DNA of 10,020 bases, taken from Pseudomonadota bacterium. Lineage in GTDB: Bacteria; Pseudomonadota; Alphaproteobacteria; Caulobacterales; Caulobacteraceae. The translations under genes and the position numbers were made by a program. The notes beneath the pieces are model-generated. The model saw only the letters and a program-made list of their open reading frames with translations, was not told the DNA's origin and ran no database searches. The DNA is taken from NCBI GenBank assembly GCA_023409795.1, contig JAEYQX010000233.1, positions 1 through 10,020 of the forward strand, given 5' to 3'. Shown here in pieces: positions 6,619 through 10,020 of the stretch (position 1 is its first letter; each line of letters begins with the position of its first letter).

Positions 6619-7452
6619 ATGCCCGCGCCCTTCAAGATCGGTGTTGTCAACGCCAGCTCCCGCCTCGACCCCGGCCGTGGCGAGGTGATCAGGGCCTGGC
6701 TGCAGCAGGCCTATCCGGCCGGGGACGTCGAGCTGGTCTTCCATCCCGCCCTGTTCGAGATCCACGGCCATTTCGCCGGGGACGATGCCACCCGCGCCGC
6801 GGCCCTGGTCGAGTTCGCCAATGATCCGGGCCTGGATGCCATCTGGTTCGCGCGCGGGGGCTATGGCTCGTGCCGCATCGCCGAGGCGGTGGTCGGACAG
6901 ATGAACGACGTCGCCCGGGCCAAGCGCTACCTGGGCTATTCCGACGTCGGCAGCCTCTTGGCCATCATGTATCGCCAGGGCTTCAGGCACCTGGCCCACG
7001 GGCCGATGGCGGCGGACGGCTCGCGCAATGACGCCACCGGCCGCCGGGCCATCGAGTGGCTGAGATCGGGCGATCCGGCCTCGCTGGAGCCCAGCCTGCT
7101 GACCGATCCGCGCCCGGCGGTGGCCTTCAACCTGACCATTCTGAACGAACTGGTGGGCACGGCGCTGGAGCCGGACCTCAGCGGCCACGTCATCATGCTG
7201 GAAGAGGTGTCGGAGGCCATGTACCGGATCGACCGCATCCTGTTCCACCTGACCGGCCAGGCCTCGATCCGCCGCTGTGCCGGCATTCGCATGGGCCGCG
7301 TCTCGGACGTCACCCCCAACGACCCCGACTTTGGCCAGACTATGGATGAGGTCATCCAGTATTGGTGCGCGCGCTCGGGCATTCCCTATCTGGGCACCGC
7401 CGACATCGGCCACGACCCGGACAACAAGGTGGTGCCGTTCGGGCCGCGCTGA
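6619..7452 (+). CDS. ldcA: LD-carboxypeptidase, peptidase family S66
   Basis: This cytoplasmic serine peptidase removes the terminal D-Ala from murein tetrapeptides during cell-wall recycling. The 277-residue product has the family signatures: KIGVVNASSRLD (6-17), the nucleophile loop RGGYGS (79-84, Ser84), YLGYSDVGSLL (104-114), HGPM (127-130), MLEEVSEAMYRIDRIL (193-208) with a catalytic Glu, and ADIGHDPDNKVVPFG (261-275) with catalytic His265. All triad members appear present. It has no signal peptide. ATG 6619 is chosen because homologous sequence begins there; the open frame continues upstream to a TTG at 6529, which would overlap the divergent gene. No ideal Shine-Dalgarno is seen (GGAGA is about 14 bases away). 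It is divergent from an Mpl/MurC-like ligase that could use its tripeptide product, and convergent with the retropepsin gene. Confidence 0.92.
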   Translation: MPAPFKIGVVNASSRLDPGRGEVIRAWLQQAYPAGDVELVFHPALFEIHGHFAGDDATRAAALVEFANDPGLDAIWFARGGYGSCRIAEAVVGQMNDVARAKRYLGYSDVGSLLAIMYRQGFRHLAHGPMAADGSRNDATGRRAIEWLRSGDPASLEPSLLTDPRPAVAFNLTILNELVGTALEPDLSGHVIMLEEVSEAMYRIDRILFHLTGQASIRRCAGIRMGRVSDVTPNDPDFGQTMDEVIQYWCARSGIPYLGTADIGHDPDNKVVPFGPR

Positions 7453-7472
7453 CCGCCGCCCCAGCGCCCCCT

Positions 7473-7496
7473 GAACCTGGCCCCCGAACCTGGCCC
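7473..7496. repeat. Short tandem repeat in a convergent gap
   Basis: GAACCTGGCCC occurs at 7473-7483 and again at 7486-7496, a 13-base period, in the 49-base gap between two convergent genes. No hairpin with a T-run is present, so it is not an evident terminator. Probably local duplication. Confidence 0.5.
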
Positions 7497-7501
7497 GGGA
7501 T

Positions 7502-7987
7502 CTAGCCCCGGAACCTCAGCCCGTCGGCCCCGGCCTCAAAGCCGGACAGCCGGCCCAGGTAGCTCATGCCCAGCAGGGGGGCGTGCAAATCGGCATCGAC
7601 CACCACGGCCTCGACCCCCTCCATCTTCACCCCGCCGACCATCAGGCTGGACAGGACCACGGGCGCGGCCCGGATCGAGCCGCTGGCGGTCTGGACGCTC
7701 TGGGTAAAGTCGCGCGGCCCGACCCGCACCCCGGCCTTTTCCGCATCGGCGCGGCCCAGGGTCACGACACTGGCACCGGTATCGACCAGCATCCGCATCG
7801 GGCGACCCTCGACCAGGGCCTCGGCCCAGTAGTGGCCATCCTGGGCCCGGGTGACGGTGGGCACCGCATTGCTGGCCGCCTGGGCGACGCTGGCCCCATC
7901 GATCCAGCGCAGGCCCAGGGCGCACACGACGGCGGTCGCCGTGGCGGCGCTCAGGATCATGGCAGGGCGTTGCGGGGGCCGATTCAT
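7502..7987 (-). CDS. Retropepsin-like aspartic protease, TIGR02281 type
   Basis: A 161-residue protein with an N-terminal hydrophobic segment (about 10-27) that acts as signal or membrane anchor, followed by one clan-AA aspartic protease domain. The catalytic motif is LVDTGASVVTLGR (67-79; Asp69). Family features also include AEKAGV (82-87), the flap region QTASGSIRAAPV (99-110) and the closing HAPLLGMSYLGRL (135-147). Such proteins are active as homodimers, because one chain supplies only one Asp. In Caulobacter, the periplasmic protease PerP, which processes the polarity factor PodJ, is of this retropepsin type; whether this gene is its counterpart cannot be decided here. ATG at 7987 is chosen; Met10 is a possible alternative. 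It lies about 100 bases downstream of the DUF1289 gene on the same strand. Confidence 0.9.
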   Translation of the reverse strand: MNRPPQRPAMILSAATATAVVCALGLRWIDGASVAQAASNAVPTVTRAQDGHYWAEALVEGRPMRMLVDTGASVVTLGRADAEKAGVRVGPRDFTQSVQTASGSIRAAPVVLSSLMVGGVKMEGVEAVVVDADLHAPLLGMSYLGRLSGFEAGADGLRFRG

Positions 7988-8091
7988 CCTGGCACCCTAG
8001 GGGACCAGGTCTTGGTGTCCGGTGAAACAACAGGGCGAACAAAAGGTTGACGCGGTAACCGGGTTTTGCCGGGAGCATATGCAAAGCCTCG
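7988..8091. other. Gap between DUF1289 and retropepsin genes
   Basis: These 104 bases precede the protease gene. They contain an 8-base palindrome GCATATGC (8075-8082) and a weak CCGG-N6-CCGG hairpin without a T-run. No clear -35/-10 pair, operator or terminator could be supported. Confidence 0.35.
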
Positions 8092-8310
8092 TTATCCCAG
8101 CAGCGCCGGGTCGATCAGCCCCTTGCGATCCTCCAGGGTCGCCATGATCCGGGTCCGCTCGGCCTCGTCCTTGCGGCTCCAGGTGGCGATTTCCTCAAGC
8201 GTGCGGAAACAGCCCAGGCACAGCCCGCTGGCCCCATCCACGGTGCAGACCAGGATGCAGGGGCTGCTGACGGCCCGGGGCGGCCCCGGCGGTGTATCGG
8301 ACGGCTTCAT
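8092..8310 (-). CDS. DUF1289 family small protein
   Basis: A 72-residue protein matching the short DUF1289 family: SPCILVC (16-22), GLCLGCFRTLEEIATW (29-44) and an ER pair at 51-52. The four cysteines, Cys18, Cys22, Cys31 and Cys34, in a C-x3-C-x8-C-x2-C pattern could hold a metal or Fe-S cluster, but the family's biochemical function is not established. No signal peptide, so cytoplasmic. The rest of the chain is a short charged helix. It is divergent from the small heat-shock-like unit to its right and precedes the retropepsin gene on the same strand. No promoter was confidently found in 8311-8357. Confidence 0.88.
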   Translation of the reverse strand: MKPSDTPPGPPRAVSSPCILVCTVDGASGLCLGCFRTLEEIATWSRKDEAERTRIMATLEDRKGLIDPALLG

Positions 8311-8357
8311 GACTTTATGACAGGCTGACTACAAAACATCCCGATACGGACCATAAA

Positions 8358-8386
8358 CTTGACAGAAGCGGCACCGCTTCCCATCT
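8358..8386 (+). promoter_or_regulatory. Sigma-32 (RpoH)-like promoter with a palindromic spacer
   Basis: CTTGACA (8358-8364), then 14 bases, then TCCCATCT (8379-8386). This agrees with the heat-shock consensus CTTGAAA-N11-16-CCCCATNT with one mismatch in each box. TTGACA also gives a perfect housekeeping -35, but the matching -10 (CATCTT) is poor, so RpoH or dual use is favoured. Transcription would begin near 8392-8395. Between the boxes lies a perfect 16-base inverted repeat, GAAGCGG-CA-CCGCTTC (8365-8380), a possible operator. Confidence 0.6.
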
Positions 8387-8406
8387 TCAAGCCTGACACG
8401 AAATGA

Positions 8407-8426
8407 TTAGGGTGAAACCCCACTAA
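8407..8426 (+). other. 5' leader hairpin upstream of the small ORF
   Basis: TTAG/CTAA arms enclose GGG/CCC arms with a two-base bulge, forming a short stem-loop with TGAAA in the loop. It lies in the predicted untranslated leader upstream of the Shine-Dalgarno-masking hairpin. It may be the first element of a structured leader; chance is not excluded. Confidence 0.4.
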
Positions 8427-8433
8427 GCAAGAC

Positions 8434-8467
8434 GTGTCTTCTTTCATCGTTCAGCGAAAGGAGACGC
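8434..8467 (+). promoter_or_regulatory. Shine-Dalgarno-masking hairpin, RNA-thermometer candidate
   Basis: Bases 8434-8445 (GTGTCTTCTTTC) pair without interruption with 8456-8467 (GAAAGGAGACGC): 12 base pairs, two of them G-U, around a ten-base loop. The strong Shine-Dalgarno AAAGGAG (8457-8463) lies wholly inside the stem, and the ATG is only five bases beyond it. The U-rich anti-Shine-Dalgarno strand resembles the way FourU and ROSE thermometers cover AGGA. Next to a heat-shock-like promoter this suggests translation that opens when warmed. A ligand- or RNA-controlled switch is also possible. Confidence 0.65.
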
Positions 8468-8472
8468 CAATA

Positions 8473-8631
8473 ATGAACGACAACAAACGCAATCTCCAGG
8501 ATACCATGATGTCCTTTGCCCACTGGGGCGGGATGCTGGTGGACACGAAGCAGATGAACGCCGCGCACGGTCGCCTGGCCCATCATCTCCCCGCCTTCGT
8601 GCCGCAGATGGTCAAGCGCCAGCGCGCGTAG
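8473..8631 (+). CDS. Small 52-residue protein of unknown function
   Basis: I do not recognise this protein. It is chosen as real because ATG 8473 follows a textbook Shine-Dalgarno (AAAGGAG, nine bases away) and the ORF is framed by a promoter-like sequence and a strong terminator with no other gene inside. The product begins MNDNKRNLQDTMMSFAHWGG and ends in a basic tail (VKRQRA). It is rich in Met (6 of 52) and His (17, 32, 37, 38), has no membrane segment, signal peptide or cysteine, and could form one or two amphipathic helices. A GTG at 8434 is in frame but would put the leader hairpin into coding sequence and lacks a good Shine-Dalgarno. The expression signals point to stress or heat induction. 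The RNA itself might also act as a regulator. Confidence 0.65.
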   Translation: MNDNKRNLQDTMMSFAHWGGMLVDTKQMNAAHGRLAHHLPAFVPQMVKRQRA

Positions 8632-8656
8632 TCGCGCAGGGCCCATGACCCCAACG

Positions 8657-8683
8657 ACCCCGGTCAGAACGGCCGGGGTTTTT
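8657..8683 (+). terminator. Intrinsic terminator of the small-protein unit
   Basis: ACCCCGG (8657-8663) pairs perfectly with CCGGGGT (8673-8679) around a nine-base loop and is followed by TTTTT (8679-8683). It ends the transcript about 25 bases after the small ORF stop and isolates the unit from the crotonase gene downstream. Confidence 0.9.
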
Positions 8684-8751
8684 CAATTCTCCCTTGCCTT
8701 TGCCGCCCCCCGCCCGCGATACCGGGCCCCTGTCTTCAGCGGAGGAATGCC

Positions 8752-9549
8752 ATGGGCCTGATCGTCGAGGAGCGCAAAGGCGCAGTAGCTGTCTGGACCC
8801 TGACCCGGCCGGACCGGCTGAATGCCCTGCCTGACCTCGAGGACGGGGAGGCCTTTGCCCGCGCCTGCGAGGCGGTCAATGCCGATCCCTCGATCCGCTG
8901 CGTCGTCATGACGGGGGCCGGCCGCGCCTTTTCCGCCGGGGGCGACCTGAAGGCCATGAAGGGCCGCACCGACCTGTTCGAGGGCTCGGGCGCAGCCATT
9001 CGCGAGCGCTATCGCCGGGTCGTCCACCGCATCGTGCGCGCCCTCTACGCGCTGGAGGTGCCGCTGGTGACTGCCGTCAACGGCCCGGCCATGGGCCTGG
9101 GCTGCGACATCGCCGGCCTAGGCGACATCCGTATTGCTTCGGAGCGCGCCAGCTTTGGCGTCCCCTTCATGAAGCTGGGCATCATCCCCGGTGATGGCGG
9201 CTCATGGCTGCTGCCGCGCAACATCGGCTACAACCGCGCCGCCGAGCTTCTATTCACCGCCCGCTCGATCGATGCCGGGACGGCGGACCAGTGGGGCCTG
9301 GTCAACCGCGTGGTGCCCCATGACGACCTGATGGCCGAGGCGATGAAGACGGCGGAACAGATCGCCGCCCAGCCGCCCCAGGCCCTGCGCATGGCCAAGT
9401 CCCTGCTGCGCCAGGGCCGCGACATGAACTTCGACCAGATGCTGGAACTGTCCGCCGCCATGCAGGCCCTGGCTCACCTGACCGAGGACCACATCGAGGG
9501 CGTCACCGCCGTCCTTGAGAAACGACCGGGCGACTTCAAGGGCCGCTGA
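8752..9549 (+). CDS. Enoyl-CoA hydratase/isomerase family protein (crotonase)
   Basis: A 265-residue crotonase-fold protein acting on acyl-CoA thioesters. The two oxyanion-hole segments are present: GRAFSAGGDLKAMK (57-70) and NGPAMGLGCDIA (110-121). The acid/base positions are unusual: the first Glu of classic hydratases is Asp119, and the second is Phe139 (FGVPFMKLG), while Asp148 in IIPGDGGSW occupies a place where isomerase-like members such as PaaG carry a catalytic Asp. It may therefore be an isomerase or act on a special substrate rather than being a standard beta-oxidation hydratase. The C-terminal helices (ALRMAKSLLRQG, 211-222) are normal. ATG 8752 follows GGAGG (8741-8745) by six bases. 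It is a single gene, with the intrinsic terminator of the previous unit before it and a hairpin after it. The substrate cannot be read from sequence or context. Confidence 0.9.
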   Translation: MGLIVEERKGAVAVWTLTRPDRLNALPDLEDGEAFARACEAVNADPSIRCVVMTGAGRAFSAGGDLKAMKGRTDLFEGSGAAIRERYRRVVHRIVRALYALEVPLVTAVNGPAMGLGCDIAGLGDIRIASERASFGVPFMKLGIIPGDGGSWLLPRNIGYNRAAELLFTARSIDAGTADQWGLVNRVVPHDDLMAEAMKTAEQIAAQPPQALRMAKSLLRQGRDMNFDQMLELSAAMQALAHLTEDHIEGVTAVLEKRPGDFKGR

Positions 9550-9562
9550 CCCGGCCGCCGGT

Positions 9563-9590
9563 CATCCTCCCCGCCGGGCAGGGGAGGGTG
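9563..9590. terminator. Long hairpin between convergent crotonase and HlyD genes
   Basis: CATCCTCCCC (9563-9572) pairs with GGGGAGGGTG (9581-9590), ten pairs including one G-U, around an eight-base loop. It is central to the gap between two convergent genes and could stop transcription from both sides, although neither strand has a T-run. Its C-rich/G-rich form also resembles small intergenic repeats common in GC-rich alphaproteobacteria. Confidence 0.55.
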
Positions 9591-9599
9591 GTCCAGGCC

Positions 9600-10020
9600 C
9601 TAGCGGCGGGCCGGGGCCTTCATGGCGCGGTTGGCCGGGACGCCGCTGACGCTGGTGTCGCGCTTGGCACCGGCGGTCTGGCCCGGCTTCATGAACTTGA
9701 CCAGGACGCGCTGGCCGATCAGCAGCGGGGCGTCGTTCACCTCGACCACCACCTCGACGACGCGCTCGTCGGTGCGTTGCGACGGGTCATCCGAGGCCAG
9801 CTTGCGGGCTCCGAAGACGGCGGCGCGGCGCAGGACCTTGCCGACATAGACCTTGGAGGTGTCCGATTCCGGCGTGACCTCGACCTGCTGGTCAAGGGTC
9901 ACATTGGGGAGGTCGGCCTCGACGATCTCGGCGCGGACGATGCGCGGGGCCTCGGGCTCCAGGTCGAACATGGTCGAGACGTTCAGGGTCGAGGCCCCGG
10001 CGCCGGGGTTGGCATAGCGG
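9600..10020 (-). CDS. HlyD/DevB-type membrane fusion protein, C-terminal part
   Basis: The last 139 residues of a periplasmic adaptor that joins an inner-membrane exporter to the outside; the gene begins beyond the right edge. The reading frame stays open upstream of the internal Met at 9971, so that Met is not the start. Visible family features are the strand RAEIVEADLPNVTLDQQVEV, the segment SKVYVGKVLRRAAVF, and DDPSQRTDERVVEVVVEVND, which closely fits the DevB-type ABC-exporter fusion proteins (D-P-x-x-x-T-D-x-R-V-V-E-V). It ends with IGQRVLVKFMKPG and a basic, Ala/Pro-rich tail. Partner permease and ATPase genes should lie outside the window: downstream genes would have to precede or follow it elsewhere, as the gene to its left is convergent. 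DevB-type is a good call; RND-type adaptor is the alternative. Confidence 0.8.
   Translation of the reverse strand, partial: RYANPGAGASTLNVSTMFDLEPEAPRIVRAEIVEADLPNVTLDQQVEVTPESDTSKVYVGKVLRRAAVFGARKLASDDPSQRTDERVVEVVVEVNDAPLLIGQRVLVKFMKPGQTAGAKRDTSVSGVPANRAMKAPARR

Noticed and set aside
6307..7413. A 368-codon open frame on the minus strand opposite the LD-carboxypeptidase
   Set aside because: The plus-strand gene has a complete S66 signature set; the antisense frame has none and overlaps the Mur ligase start in another frame.
8059..8082. CCGG-N6-CCGG hairpin and the GCATATGC palindrome as terminator or operator
   Set aside because: The stem is four pairs without a T-run and the palindrome is short; neither can be supported alone.
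8434..8472. GTG 8434 as the start of the small protein, giving 65 residues
   Set aside because: It lacks a good Shine-Dalgarno, whereas ATG 8473 follows AAAGGAG at a normal distance; kept only as a caveat for the hairpin finding.
8694..8723. TTGCCT-N18-GATACC as a promoter for the crotonase
   Set aside because: Both boxes are weak and the spacer is long and C-rich; a promoter must exist here, but this match is not better than chance.
8747..8761. A four-codon mini-ORF (MPWA then stop) starting between the Shine-Dalgarno and the crotonase ATG
   Set aside because: Its ATG is only one base from GGAGG, too close for initiation, and the crotonase ATG has ideal spacing; probably chance.
1..10020. 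CRISPR arrays, tRNA genes, insertion sequences, toxin-antitoxin or phage-defence genes
   Set aside because: No spaced repeats, transposase motifs, terminal inverted repeats, cloverleaf-like segments or defence-family domains were seen; all large ORFs are explained by housekeeping or regulatory families.

Overview
The window looks like chromosomal DNA of a very GC-rich alphaproteobacterium, most likely a member of the Caulobacteraceae (Caulobacter/Brevundimonas-like). This rests on base composition, strong GC bias in wobble positions, frequent GTG starts, and gene families such as a TIGR02281-type retropepsin and DUF1289. The taxon is an inference; there is no rRNA or other phylogenetic marker. 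Coding density is high, with no tRNA, rRNA, insertion sequence or CRISPR array seen.

Region 1 (1-3371, all minus strand) is a tight operon, read right to left: PepSY-associated membrane protein, exported DUF2271 protein, exported DUF4198 protein, ApbE-type flavin transferase, and a membrane-anchored flavodoxin-domain reductase that runs off the left edge. A good Fur-box-like sequence (3351-3371) lies just before the first gene. The set reads as an iron-responsive electron-transfer module. NAD(P)H electrons would enter through the cytoplasmic flavodoxin reductase, cross the membrane by the histidine-bearing PepSY protein, and meet periplasmic DUF2271/DUF4198 partners. The DUF2271 protein carries a D-x-x-S-G-P-T motif close to the flavin-attachment motif recognised by ApbE, which gives the operon an internal logic. 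Ferric-siderophore or metal reduction is a plausible but unproven purpose.

Region 2 (3427-7452) holds a soluble hybrid histidine kinase with an N-terminal CBS-like sensor and C-terminal receiver (minus), a divergent Mpl/MurC-type Mur ligase (minus) and, divergent from it, an S66 LD-carboxypeptidase (plus). The last two form a likely murein-recycling pair: the carboxypeptidase trims tetrapeptide to tripeptide and an Mpl-type ligase would reuse the tripeptide.

Region 3 (7453-8310) has a membrane-anchored retropepsin-like aspartic protease and a small four-cysteine DUF1289 protein (both minus).

Region 4 (8358-8683) is the most unusual part: a stand-alone transcription unit for an unrecognised 52-residue protein. 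It has a sigma-32-like promoter, a roughly 80-base leader, a 12-bp hairpin that buries the whole Shine-Dalgarno sequence (RNA-thermometer-like), and a strong intrinsic terminator. Region 5 (8752-10020) has a crotonase with an atypical active site (plus) and the C-terminal part of a HlyD/DevB-type membrane-fusion protein (minus), separated by a long hairpin.
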